Shown here: one piece after another, positions 25,668 to 34,359 of the stretch
How positions within the stretch are numbered: position 1 is the stretch's first letter
Layout of the letters: each line of letters opens with the position of its first letter
Assembly (NCBI RefSeq): GCF_001457815.1
Contig: NZ_LN898217.1
Coordinates: 1 to 64,000, forward strand
Reading direction: 5' to 3'
Source of the DNA: Vitreoscilla massiliensis
GTDB lineage: Bacteria > Pseudomonadota > Gammaproteobacteria > Burkholderiales > Neisseriaceae
Length of the DNA stretch: 64,000 bases
Notes under the pieces: model-generated
What the model was told of the DNA's origin: nothing
The model's input: only the letters and a program-made list of their open reading frames with translations
The model's database searches: none
Program-made: the position numbers and the translations under genes

Positions 25668-25775
25668 TTAAGACAAACCTGCCCAACGCATTAACAATTT
25701 AAACAATAAGGTAAAAACGCTGAGCGCGGCGATGCTTGCCATCCAAATGCCCACCAACCACAGATACCGTTGCAT
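25668..25775 (-). CDS. cydX: CydX-like small subunit of cytochrome bd oxidase
   Basis: A 35-residue single-pass membrane protein found by reading past cydB. It begins MQRYLWLVGIWMAS and has one hydrophobic helix (about 4-28). AAGGAG lies at ideal distance before the ATG at 25775, and the start is 11 bp past the cydB stop, so it is the third gene of the cyd operon. CydX-type peptides stabilise the bd oxidase haem site. Sequence identity to E. coli CydX is not obvious, and the call rests on position, size and topology. Confidence 0.65.
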   Translation of the reverse strand: MQRYLWLVGIWMASIAALSVFTLLFKLLMRWAGLS

Positions 25776-25785
25776 GCTTGTCTCC

Positions 25786-26790
25786 TTAATGTTCATAACC
25801 ATCGACCACTTTGCCGCGGAACACATAATACGACCAAGCGGTATAGCCCAAGGTAATCGGCAAAATCAACAAAGTACCCAAAATCATAAAGCCTTGGCTT
25901 TGTAAGCTGGACGCTGCCTGCCAAATGCTGATGTTGGGTGGAATGATGTTCGGCCATATCGAAATGCCCAAGCCGCTGAAGCCCAAAAATATCAACCCCA
26001 AAGTGAGCAAAAATGGCGCCACATGCAGGTTTTGCGCAATCGCTTTGTGTATCCCCCATGCCGCTGCCAACACCAATACGGGTACAGGTAAGAAGAACCA
26101 CAGATTGGGCAAATCAAACCAACGCGCGGCAATATCGGCATCGAGCAGCGGTGTCCACACGCTGACGATGGCCATCGCCAGCAACAACAATACCGCCAAG
26201 CGTCGGCTCCATTGCTGCGCTTTGACATGCAACTCGCCCTCGGTTTTCATCATCAACCATGTCGCACCCAATAAGGCATAAGCGGCCAGTAAACCCACGC
26301 CACAAAACAGGCTGAATGGGCTGAGCCAATCGAACGCACCGCCGCTGTAATGGCGGCCTGTAACCTGCAAGCCTTGCACCAAAGCACCAACGACCACGCC
26401 TTGGCAAAACGTTGCCACGATGGAGCCGCCAATAAAGGCCTTGTCCCAAAATGCGCGGTGGCTTTCTATGGCTTTAAAGCGAAATTCAAACGCCACACCG
26501 CGAAAAATCAACGCGATTAGCATCAAGCCCAGCGGCATCATCAAGGCTTCGAGCACCACCGCATACGCCAGTGGAAACGCGCCAAACAAGGCCGCACCGC
26601 CCAAAACCAACCAGGTTTCATTGCCGTCCCACACCGGCGCCACGGTATTGACCATGGTGTCGCGCTCGGCCATGTTTTTCGTCCACGGCATCAAGATGCC
26701 TATGCCCAAGTCAAATCCATCCATGATGATGTACATCAACACCCCAAACACGATGATGACAAACCATATCAAAACCAAATCCAATCCCAT
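25786..26790 (-). CDS. cydB: Cytochrome bd ubiquinol oxidase subunit II
   Basis: A 334-residue polytopic membrane protein with the CydB start (LIWFVIIVFGVLMYIIMDGFDLGIG) and about eight to nine membrane helices. It pairs with CydA to form the high-affinity quinol oxidase of the inner membrane. Start at 26790 is preceded by AAGGAG and lies 11 bp downstream of cydA; the longer frame overlaps cydA. A DUS (26353-26363) is embedded in the gene. Confidence 0.95.
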   Translation of the reverse strand: MGLDLVLIWFVIIVFGVLMYIIMDGFDLGIGILMPWTKNMAERDTMVNTVAPVWDGNETWLVLGGAALFGAFPLAYAVVLEALMMPLGLMLIALIFRGVAFEFRFKAIESHRAFWDKAFIGGSIVATFCQGVVVGALVQGLQVTGRHYSGGAFDWLSPFSLFCGVGLLAAYALLGATWLMMKTEGELHVKAQQWSRRLAVLLLLAMAIVSVWTPLLDADIAARWFDLPNLWFFLPVPVLVLAAAWGIHKAIAQNLHVAPFLLTLGLIFLGFSGLGISIWPNIIPPNISIWQAASSLQSQGFMILGTLLILPITLGYTAWSYYVFRGKVVDGYEH

Positions 26791-26800
26791 GTTGGTCTCC

Positions 26801-28198
26801 TTAATGTTGTGAGTGGGTGTCGCGTGCCACAGCCACATGGCCAGAAGCGGCAATCATGTCAGTGGTTTCTGGTGGCAAACCATCGTCTGGGCCTTTTTTG
26901 AGCATGTGCAGCAAGTAATATGTGCCCACGCCAAACACCGAACAGTAAATGACGATGAACACCGCCAAGCTGATGGTCATCGGCAGCGCGCCATGACCCG
27001 ACACCGCATCCACGGTGCGCTGTACCCCATACACCACCCACGGCTGCCGACCCACTTCGGTGGTAAACCAACCGGCCAATACCGCCAGCAAGCCCGATGG
27101 CCCCATCAACACCGCAAAGCGCAAGAACAAAGGCTTGTGGCCCCAACGCTGACCACGACGCAACACATTGCCCCACAGTGCCAATAACAACATCAACATG
27201 CCCAAACCGGCCATGATGCGGAACGACCAAAACACAATGGTGGAATTGGGGCGGTCTTCTTTGGCAAACTCGGTCAAAGCCGGCACTTGTTTGTCCAAGC
27301 TGTGGGTCAAAATCAGGCTGCCCAAGGCTGGAATTTCCACTTTGTATTGGGTTTCTTCGGCAGCCATATTCGGCAAGCCAAACAAGATTAACGGCGTCGG
27401 CTCATCGCCCTCATTTTTAAAATGGCCTTCGATGGCGGCAATTTTCGCCGGTTGGTGTTGTAAGGTATTCAAGCCGTGCATGTCGCCCACCACCACTTGC
27501 AACGGCACCAACACAATGAGCAACCCCAAACCCATCGACAGCATTTTGTTCACCGCCGCATCGCGTCTGCCTTTGAGTGCATGCCAAGCGCCGGTGCCGA
27601 CCACCAATAAGGCGCTGGTAATGAAGGCGGCGATTGCCATGTGGGCCAAACGGTAAGGGAAAGAAGGATTGAAGATGACGGCCAACCAATCGGTGGGCAC
27701 GACCACGCCGTTTTCAATGATGTAGCCTTGCGGGGTTTGCATCCAAGAATTGGAAGCCAAAATCCAAAAAGTCGACATCAGCGTGCCCAAAGCCACCATG
27801 CAAGTGGCAAAGAAGTGCAAACGCGGACCGACTTTGTTCCAACCAAACAACATCACCCCCAAGAAACCCGCCTCCAAAAAGAAGGCCGTCATCACTTCAT
27901 ACGTGAGCAAAGGGCCGGTAATGCTGCCGGCGAATTCAGAGAAGCCGCTCCAGTTGGTGCCGAATTGAAATGCCATCACCAAACCCGAAACCACGCCCAT
28001 GCCAAAATTCACCGCAAAAATCTTGCTCCAAAACAGATACAATTGCTTGTACACTGGTTTGCGGGTTTTGAGATAACAGCCTTCCAATACCGCTAAAAAA
28101 CTGGCCAAGCCGATGGTAATCGACGGAAAAATGATGTGAAACGATACGGTAAACGCGAACTGTATGCGCGCCAGCATCAATGCGTCCCAATCAAACAT
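26801..28198 (-). CDS. cydA: Cytochrome bd ubiquinol oxidase subunit I
   Basis: A 465-residue haem-bearing subunit. The axial haem ligand segment ARIQFAFTVSFHIIFP is at the N-terminus, and the signature GWFTTEVGRQPWVVYG occurs in the second half. At 465 residues it is shorter than E. coli CydA, indicating a short Q-loop (the CIO-like class). It reduces O2 to water with ubiquinol at low oxygen. GAGGA precedes the ATG. A perfect FNR-type box lies 42 bp upstream, and the divergent neighbour is the regBA redox sensor system. Confidence 0.95.
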   Translation of the reverse strand: MFDWDALMLARIQFAFTVSFHIIFPSITIGLASFLAVLEGCYLKTRKPVYKQLYLFWSKIFAVNFGMGVVSGLVMAFQFGTNWSGFSEFAGSITGPLLTYEVMTAFFLEAGFLGVMLFGWNKVGPRLHFFATCMVALGTLMSTFWILASNSWMQTPQGYIIENGVVVPTDWLAVIFNPSFPYRLAHMAIAAFITSALLVVGTGAWHALKGRRDAAVNKMLSMGLGLLIVLVPLQVVVGDMHGLNTLQHQPAKIAAIEGHFKNEGDEPTPLILFGLPNMAAEETQYKVEIPALGSLILTHSLDKQVPALTEFAKEDRPNSTIVFWSFRIMAGLGMLMLLLALWGNVLRRGQRWGHKPLFLRFAVLMGPSGLLAVLAGWFTTEVGRQPWVVYGVQRTVDAVSGHGALPMTISLAVFIVIYCSVFGVGTYYLLHMLKKGPDDGLPPETTDMIAASGHVAVARDTHSQH

Positions 28199-28239
28199 GA
28201 TGTGTGTTCCTCGTGTGTTGTTGTTTTAAGGTTACTCAT

Positions 28240-28253
28240 TTGATGTAAATCAA
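28240..28253. promoter_or_regulatory. FNR/ANR-type box between cydA and regB
   Basis: TTGATGTAAATCAA matches the FNR consensus TTGATnnnnATCAA perfectly. The centre is about 48 bp from the cydA start codon and 102 bp from the regB start codon. Promoter elements were not resolved, so which gene it serves, and whether it activates or represses, is inferred. Confidence 0.7.
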
Positions 28254-28348
28254 TTGTTGCTGGCCATTATTGTCAGAAGGCGGCCTGTAAACAATGCGAC
28301 ATATTGCCGCACCACTTATTTTTAATTTGAAATTCAATGTGTTAAAAC

Positions 28349-29572
28349 ATGATTAAGAGTTTGCTGTTAGATGAAGAGCGCTTGGCGCAATTGAATATCC
28401 ACATCCGCTGGCTGTTTATCCTGCTGGCTACCGGTTTATGGGCGGTGTGTTGGGGCGCACAAGTGCCGCTGCCGCATGTGTTGATTGCGCAAGCCATCGC
28501 CACCTTGGCCATAGGCAATGGTCTGATTTGGCTGTGGCAAAAAAGCGCTTATGCCAATCCTGCCATCAGCATCCCCATCGGTTTGTGTTTGGATTTGTGG
28601 TCGCTGTCGGAACTGCTGTTTCTCACTGGCGGCGCCAGCAATCCGCTGACGTTTTTGTATTTGGTGCCGGTCTTATTCGCCGCCTTGATGTGTTCTGCAC
28701 GCTTTGCATGGACGCTCAGCGCCATCACCATCGCCTTGTATTTGCTGATTTACTTTTTCCACCTACCCATCGTCAACGCGCATTGGCTGCACCAAAATTT
28801 GCAGCTGCACTTCATCGGCATGTGGCTGACGTTTGGCCTTATCAGTACCTTGATTTGCGTGTTGGTCACGTGGTTGATGCACAGCTTGAAAGAGCGCGAG
28901 GTATTGCTGCGCTTGGCCTATCGCAACCAAATGCGCGATGAAAACATGTTGTGGCTGGGCATGAATGCCGCCAATTTGGCGCACAAAATGTCGACACCAA
29001 TGAACAATCTGTATTTGCTGCTGGACGAATTGCGCCAGAACGCACACGCCGAAGACGCCGAAGACTTGGCGCTGATGCGCACGCAACTGGAAGAATGCAC
29101 CGACATCTTGCACAGCTTGCGCCGCGATGCCAAACGCGAACCGTCACAAGTGGTGTTTGAGGATGCGTTTGCCATCCACTTAGCCCGCTGGCAAAACCTG
29201 CGCCCGCAAGTGCAAGTCGAGTGGCAACAGCAGCAAACACCACCAACCACGATGGTGGTCGACCCCTTATTGTGGCCGGCGGTGTTCAATATTTTGAACA
29301 ATGCCGCCGATGCAGGCGATAATCGCGTCGAAGTGATGACCAGTGTCGCGGAAAACACCTTACACATCGAAATCATCAACCGCAGCGGTTCGCTGCCACA
29401 AGCGCAATTGGAATGGGCAGGCCTCAGTGCATTGCCATCGCAAAAACCATCGGGTTTGGGTTTGGGCATGAAGCTATCGCATGCCACGTTTGAAAAACTG
29501 GGCGGCAGCTTCAGCCTGTCCAACCAACAACAAGGAGGCGTGCGGGCTGTCATCAGCTTGCCGCTCAACTGA
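28349..29572 (+). CDS. regB: Redox-responsive sensor histidine kinase, RegB/PrrB family
   Basis: A 407-residue sensor kinase with about six membrane helices (about 18-175). The quinone-binding heptapeptide GGASNPL is at 94-100, the phosphorylation site is H212 in NLAHKMSTP, and C250 in LEECTDIL sits 38 residues later, matching the redox-active cysteine of RegB in spacing. The ATP-binding N- and G-boxes follow (NILNNAADAG, GLGLGMKLSH). RegB senses quinone redox state and oxygen. It overlaps closely with regA. The H-box is variant (AHKMSTP instead of AHELGTP). Confidence 0.85.
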   Translation: MIKSLLLDEERLAQLNIHIRWLFILLATGLWAVCWGAQVPLPHVLIAQAIATLAIGNGLIWLWQKSAYANPAISIPIGLCLDLWSLSELLFLTGGASNPLTFLYLVPVLFAALMCSARFAWTLSAITIALYLLIYFFHLPIVNAHWLHQNLQLHFIGMWLTFGLISTLICVLVTWLMHSLKEREVLLRLAYRNQMRDENMLWLGMNAANLAHKMSTPMNNLYLLLDELRQNAHAEDAEDLALMRTQLEECTDILHSLRRDAKREPSQVVFEDAFAIHLARWQNLRPQVQVEWQQQQTPPTTMVVDPLLWPAVFNILNNAADAGDNRVEVMTSVAENTLHIEIINRSGSLPQAQLEWAGLSALPSQKPSGLGLGMKLSHATFEKLGGSFSLSNQQQGGVRAVISLPLN

Positions 29573-29573
29573 T

Positions 29574-30107
29574 ATGAGCCATTTTATTTTAATCGATGAC
29601 AATGCCACGTTTGCCCGCTTGCTTGGCCGCAGCATGGAGCGGCTCGGCCACCGCCTCACTTGGTGCGAAAACGCCGCCGCCGCCTTGGCCTTAAACGATG
29701 GTGGCGACGGCATCATCTTGGATTTGAATTTGGGCGAAGACAGCGGCCTGAAATTATTGCCCGAATTGCACCAACGCTTTCCCGCCACCAAAATCGTCAT
29801 CCTCACCGGCTATGCCAGCATCAACACCGCCGTCAGCGCCATCAAACTCGGCGCTTGTGAATACCTGCCCAAGCCTGCCGATGTCGACACGATTTTGAAT
29901 TGCTTTTTCAAAGAGGCCGAAGCGCCAGCCGCCTTGGCGCAAACGCCGCTGGAAAGCGACCCCTTATCACTGAAACGCATGACGTGGGAACACTTGCAGC
30001 GCGTATTAGAAGAACACGATGGCAACATCTCCGCCACCGCCCGCGCGCTGAACATGCACAGACGCACGCTGCAACGGATGTTGCAAAAACATCCGGTGAA
30101 GAAATAG
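29574..30107 (+). CDS. regA: Redox response regulator, RegA/PrrA family
   Basis: A 177-residue response regulator. The receiver domain occupies about 1-118 with the phospho-acceptor D50 in IILDLNLGEDS and K in LPKPADVD. A short linker leads to a Fis-type helix-turn-helix ending GNISATARALNMHRRTLQRML, strongly like RegA. It starts 1 bp after the regB stop, so they are translationally coupled. RegA homologues control respiration, including terminal oxidases, in other proteobacteria; here its divergent neighbour is cydABX. Confidence 0.88.
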   Translation: MSHFILIDDNATFARLLGRSMERLGHRLTWCENAAAALALNDGGDGIILDLNLGEDSGLKLLPELHQRFPATKIVILTGYASINTAVSAIKLGACEYLPKPADVDTILNCFFKEAEAPAALAQTPLESDPLSLKRMTWEHLQRVLEEHDGNISATARALNMHRRTLQRMLQKHPVKK

Positions 30108-30165
30108 CAAACACGACACCATACAATGTTTTGAAACACTGGCTGCACGGTAGTCATCAATATCA

Positions 30166-30206
30166 AAGCGGCCTGTAAACCCATTGCAATGGTTTACAGG
30201 CCGCTT
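30166..30206. terminator. Inverted DUS terminator of regBA
   Basis: Sixteen-base arms with a loop that is itself nearly self-complementary, giving an almost continuous stem. Confidence 0.8.
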
Positions 30207-30328
30207 GTCATCTCTTGTGTCCTGCATTGTATTGGCAGCTGTGCTCTTGCTGATGTTCTGGTTCAATAAGCAGTCAATATACTGTTATCATGTAGTTGAT
30301 TTACTTTATTTTTTAAGGGGAGTGAGAA

Positions 30329-30628
30329 ATGCTATTGGTGTTTTTAATGTTCGCTTTGGCGTGGTGGCAAGCCCAAACTTCCGAACCCAAACAGCCGTGG
30401 TTTTATGCCGCAGTGTTAACCGGCATCAATGCGCTGCTGAGCCTGTTGTTTGGCACGCCTTTGCTGCCAGTATTGATTTCAGCCGTCATCATGGGACTGA
30501 TTTTTTGGCTGTATTATTTTTTACTCGACCATTTCACCGACAATGTTGCCCTGTGGTGGCTGATATTGCTGCTTTTCCCTGCCAGCATGCTCATCCTGCC
30601 GGTGGCTTTGATTCGGGTCTTGAGCTAG
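30329..30628 (+). CDS. Small hydrophobic membrane protein
   Basis: A 99-residue protein with three likely membrane helices (about 1-14, 27-60 and 70-97) and few charges. The ribosome site AAGGGGAG is very strong, which supports a real gene. No family recognised. Monocistronic, about 220 bp after regA with a hairpin between. Confidence 0.6.
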   Translation: MLLVFLMFALAWWQAQTSEPKQPWFYAAVLTGINALLSLLFGTPLLPVLISAVIMGLIFWLYYFLLDHFTDNVALWWLILLLFPASMLILPVALIRVLS

Positions 30629-30771
30629 GCATCGGTCGCCAATCTCAGAGCGGGTGACAAATGCCCACTGCTATCCATAGCCGCTCGCACATCTAAGACA
30701 AAGCAGCAACAGCTAACCACAGTGGGCAGATTCAAACCAGCGCAGTAAAACCACAATTCTCAATACGCACT

Positions 30772-30814
30772 AAAGCGGCCTGTAAACCATTGAAATCCGT
30801 TTACAGGCCGCTTT
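30772..30814. terminator. Inverted DUS terminator of the thioesterase gene
   Basis: Sixteen-base arms with an 11-nt loop between converging genes, 31 nt past the thioesterase stop. Confidence 0.8.
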
Positions 30815-30844
30815 TGTATGGTTTCAATCCATAGCTAACAATAC

Positions 30845-31306
30845 TTATGGATTCTTCACCTTAAGCGTCCATTCAAAATTCATCGTCGTCACCACATCAC
30901 CGTCTTCGTCCACGCCTGTGCCTTGCAGCCACAGCGTCACGCCCTCACGGGTTTGTATGGTTTCGTCTATCGCCGCGGCGATTAAGCCGCCTTGCTCGCA
31001 GGTAAAGGTGATGGTGCCGCGGGCTTTTTTGCTGAAATTGGCATTTTGATTCAGCACCAGCATCGAAATCGCTTCCGGCGCAGTGTTCACTGCACGGATG
31101 ACCATCGCGCCGGTGGACAATTCTGCTGCCATTGCCAAGGCGGCAAAGTAAATCGAACCGAACGGGTTTTGGTTGGCGTGTTGGTGGGTCATGCTGACGG
31201 TGCAACGGGTGGCATTGATGGCTGTGACGGCCACGCCGCAAAAATCGGCGGCCGGCAATTGCTCTTTGACCATGTGGTTAAAATGTTCGACGCTGAAAGC
31301 TTGCAT
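30845..31306 (-). CDS. DUF4442 hotdog-fold thioesterase-like protein
   Basis: A 153-residue hotdog-fold protein of the DUF4442/PaaI-like group. The segment NQNPFGSIYFAALAMAAELSTG (about 46-67) is the family's helix with flanking loop, and VNTAPEAISMLVLNQNANF follows. Such proteins may hydrolyse acyl-CoA thioesters; a catalytic residue cannot be named with confidence. CAGGAG precedes the ATG at 31306. Monocistronic. Confidence 0.75.
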   Translation of the reverse strand: MQAFSVEHFNHMVKEQLPAADFCGVAVTAINATRCTVSMTHQHANQNPFGSIYFAALAMAAELSTGAMVIRAVNTAPEAISMLVLNQNANFSKKARGTITFTCEQGGLIAAAIDETIQTREGVTLWLQGTGVDEDGDVVTTMNFEWTLKVKNP

Positions 31307-31518
31307 CTGGCTGTGCTCCTGTAGACATAGGCTGGGGTAATAATGTGTGTGGCGTACGGTTATGGCGCGGCGGTGTCAATCTGTGCCAACTACGCGGCGC
31401 AAACCTGAGTCATACTCTAATCCATGCCGATGATACCGCCAATGTGTGGGCGCAAGACAAGCACAATTTTGATGCAAAACCACTAAAACCTTGCTTTATC
31501 TCGGCGAAAAGCATACAA

Positions 31519-31559
31519 AAGCGGCCTGTAAACCATTTAAAAAGGTTTACAGGCCGCTT
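31519..31559. terminator. Inverted DUS terminator of the M16 pair
   Basis: Sixteen-base arms with a 9-nt loop, 44 nt past the second M16 gene. Confidence 0.78.
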
Positions 31560-31603
31560 GATTCAATACGTCACAGCTAGCGAACGCTTACATCAATGCT
31601 GGC

Positions 31604-32962
31604 TTATTTTTCACCACCCACCACCACCACATTCAAGTCGTTGACCTTGATGCGACGCTGCCAAGCCTCGCGGATTTGTGCTGTGGTCAAAGCATTCACT
31701 TTTTGGGTGTAAGTGTCCAAATAGTCGCTGGGTAAATTGTAAAAGCCAATGGTGCCCAACCATGACAACAGCTTGGCATTGGTGTCAAAACGCATCGGGA
31801 AGCCGCCGATGATGTTGGCCTTGGCCTGTTGCAATTGCGCCTCGGTCGGGCCATTGGCCACATAGGCGCTCACCACTTCTTTGGTCACTTTCAAGGCATC
31901 GGTGGCGCTGGCTTTTTTGGTGCTCATGTTGATGCTGAATTCGCCTTTTTGCTGCAAAGGCTCCAAGCTGCTGCCCGCGCCATAGGTATAGCCGCGTTTG
32001 TCGCGCAATTCTTGCATCAACAAGCTGTCAAAGCCGCCGGCACCCAAGGTGTAATTGCCGATGAGCAAGGGGAAATAATCCGGATCGTCACGCGTGAACA
32101 CCGGCAAGCCCAAGGCCAAATGTGCTTGGCTGGCGGGATGGGCAATGGCCGTGGTTTGGCCGCCTTTTACCGGTACGGCCGCAATCGGTGCCAAAGCGAT
32201 TTTGTCTTGCGGCAAACCAGCTAACAGCGTGGTGGCCACTTGTTCGGCTTGACTGCGGTTCATGTCACCAACAATGGAAATGACGGCGGTTTGTGGGCGG
32301 AAATACTGCGCATGAAAACGCTGCAAATCCGCTACCTTGATGGCGCGGATGGTTTTTTCATTTTCCCAAGCGCTGTAACCATATGGATGTTTGGGATAAT
32401 TCAAGCGCGTCATGGCGCGGTTGCCCAAAAACTGCGGATTGGTTTCGTTTTGCTTCAGCGACAACACCGAACGGTCTTGTTCGCGCTTGAGCACCGCCGC
32501 TTCATAGCGTGGTTTAGTCAAAATGGTGTTGGCCAAGGCCAGCGTCGGCTGCAGAGTCTTGGCCTCGCTCAGGCTGCGGATGCGCACACCGGAGCGCTCC
32601 AGACCCGCATAACTGGCCACGGTTACCGCCAAATCGCTGCTTTGCTTGCGGATGTCTTCTTCCGACAAATCACCCGCACCCATGTCCATCAAGGCGCCGG
32701 CATAATCGGCCACGCCGATTTTGTTGGCGGCATCGCGGCGCGTACCGGCATCGAAGGCCACGTCTATGTCGACCAACGGCAGCTCATGCCGCTCCACCAG
32801 CAATACTTTGGCGCCATTGTCCATTTGCCAACGCTGAATGTTGATGTTGTGGCTTTTTACGGGAGAAGCGGCTTGTAAAGGGGTAGCAGGTATGGTGTCA
32901 GCATGAGCAACAGCGACCATGCTGCACACAGCCAAGGCCAATAAGGTAGGGGTGTATCTCAT
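31604..32962 (-). CDS. M16-family peptidase homologue, non-catalytic partner
   Basis: A 452-residue exported protein (signal peptide ending AVAHA near residue 21) of the M16 peptidase family. The zinc motif HxxEH is absent; its place is taken by DYAGALMDMGAG. Like many proteobacterial M16 pairs, it probably forms a heterodimer with the active partner encoded upstream, with its start overlapping that partner's stop by one base (TAATG). The segment GAGGFDSLLMQELRDKRGYTYG is a well-preserved C-domain block. Periplasmic. Confidence 0.88.
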   Translation of the reverse strand: MRYTPTLLALAVCSMVAVAHADTIPATPLQAASPVKSHNINIQRWQMDNGAKVLLVERHELPLVDIDVAFDAGTRRDAANKIGVADYAGALMDMGAGDLSEEDIRKQSSDLAVTVASYAGLERSGVRIRSLSEAKTLQPTLALANTILTKPRYEAAVLKREQDRSVLSLKQNETNPQFLGNRAMTRLNYPKHPYGYSAWENEKTIRAIKVADLQRFHAQYFRPQTAVISIVGDMNRSQAEQVATTLLAGLPQDKIALAPIAAVPVKGGQTTAIAHPASQAHLALGLPVFTRDDPDYFPLLIGNYTLGAGGFDSLLMQELRDKRGYTYGAGSSLEPLQQKGEFSINMSTKKASATDALKVTKEVVSAYVANGPTEAQLQQAKANIIGGFPMRFDTNAKLLSWLGTIGFYNLPSDYLDTYTQKVNALTTAQIREAWQRRIKVNDLNVVVVGGEK

Positions 32963-34293
32963 TATTTGCTTCCTTTTTGGTTCAAGGCTTCGGGTTTTAA
33001 GATGACTTGGGTCACGGTTTCATCACTTAAAAATTGCGCTGCTTGCTGCACTTCGGCCGCAGTCACCGCGTTCAAACGGCGGCGCACTTCGTCTTCGTTT
33101 TGGTAGCTAAAGCCTTTGCTTTCCAAATCGCCCATCAATGAGGCTTGGGTGGACATGGAATCTTTGGCATAGGTTTCTGAGGCTTCACGCTGGTTGCGGA
33201 TGCGCGCCAATTCCTCTTCGCTGACGCCGTTTTTAGCGATGTCGGCCACTTCACCTTTCAAAGCGGCAATCAATTGCGGCACGCTCACGCCTTGCGCTGG
33301 CGCGCCAGACAATACAAACAGCGTGTCTGCACGGGTAAGCAGCGAATACGAAGCGCCAGCAGACAAGGCGATGGGTTTGGCCCGCACCAAATTTTTCTCC
33401 ATGCGACTGGCGGCATTGCCATCGAGCACATCGGCCAAGGTATCGAGCGCATATGGCAGTTTGTCGTCCAATTGTTTCAATTGCGGCACTTGGTAGCCCA
33501 AAGCCACGATGGGCAACTCCGATGGCGCCGACACTTCGGCGCTGCGCTCTTGGGTTTGTTTGGGCTCGGCTGGCAAGGCGCGGCTCGGCAATTTCGACGG
33601 CTTTAAGCCGCCAAAAGCGCGTTCCACTTGGTCTATCGCTTGTTTGGCATTCACATCGCCGACGATGATCATGGTGGCATTGTTGGGCGCGTACCAGCGC
33701 TGATACCACGCACGCGCATCATCGCCAGTCATGTGGGTCAAGTCGTCCATAGAACCAATAATCGGCGATTTATTGCCGCTGGTGTTGAAGGCGGTTTGGT
33801 ACAGTTTTTCGTATAAGCGGCCTGAAGGGCTGTCGTCGGTGCGCAAACGGCGTTCTTCTTTCACCACTTCCAATTCATTGACATAGTCTTTGTTGCTAAA
33901 ACCCAAATTCACCATGCGATCGGCCTCCATTTGCAACACTTCAGGCAAGTGTTGCTTGGCCACGGTTTGGTAATACACGGTTTCATCGCGGTTGGTATAG
34001 GCATTGAGTTCGCCGCCCATGGCGGTGATGCGTTTGGAGTATTCGCCAGAAGGAACGCTGGGCGTGCCTTTGAACATCATGTGTTCCAATACATGGCTTA
34101 AACCGGTTTTGCCCGCTTGTTCGTCGACGCTGCCGACTTTGTACCACAGTTGCGTCACCACCACCGGCGCACGCGCGTCTTCGCGCACGATGACTTTCAA
34201 GCCATTGTCCAATGTTTTGCTGAGGGTTTCAGCGAAAACAGGGGCGCTGATCGCTGCGCAGGCCAATGCCAACGTCCAAACTCTTAGAGACAT
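32962..34293 (-). CDS. M16-family zinc metallopeptidase, catalytic partner
   Basis: A 443-residue exported peptidase, signal peptide ending PVFA at residue 21. The inverted zinc motif HVLEH lies at 67-71, followed by the typical MMFKGTP, and the distal glutamate is expected in NELEVVKEERR (about 140-150). The domain order is that of pitrilysin-like periplasmic peptidases (PqqL/YmxG type). Coupled to the non-catalytic partner. It is divergent from ftsY with only 66 bp between start codons. Confidence 0.92.
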   Translation of the reverse strand: MSLRVWTLALACAAISAPVFAETLSKTLDNGLKVIVREDARAPVVVTQLWYKVGSVDEQAGKTGLSHVLEHMMFKGTPSVPSGEYSKRITAMGGELNAYTNRDETVYYQTVAKQHLPEVLQMEADRMVNLGFSNKDYVNELEVVKEERRLRTDDSPSGRLYEKLYQTAFNTSGNKSPIIGSMDDLTHMTGDDARAWYQRWYAPNNATMIIVGDVNAKQAIDQVERAFGGLKPSKLPSRALPAEPKQTQERSAEVSAPSELPIVALGYQVPQLKQLDDKLPYALDTLADVLDGNAASRMEKNLVRAKPIALSAGASYSLLTRADTLFVLSGAPAQGVSVPQLIAALKGEVADIAKNGVSEEELARIRNQREASETYAKDSMSTQASLMGDLESKGFSYQNEDEVRRRLNAVTAAEVQQAAQFLSDETVTQVILKPEALNQKGSK

Positions 34294-34359
34294 GATTAAT
34301 CCTTGATTTTTACGCTACAATAGGTGTTACTCAAGCATATATGTTGATTGAAAGCCCTC

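Noticed and set aside
30662..30728. 9-bp inverted repeat TGCCCACTG ... CAGTGGGCA with a 49-nt spacer
   Set aside because: Long spacer, no T-run, no nearby gene start. Could be chance.
31604..32962. Active M16 protease
   Set aside because: The HxxEH zinc motif is missing; only the upstream partner has it.
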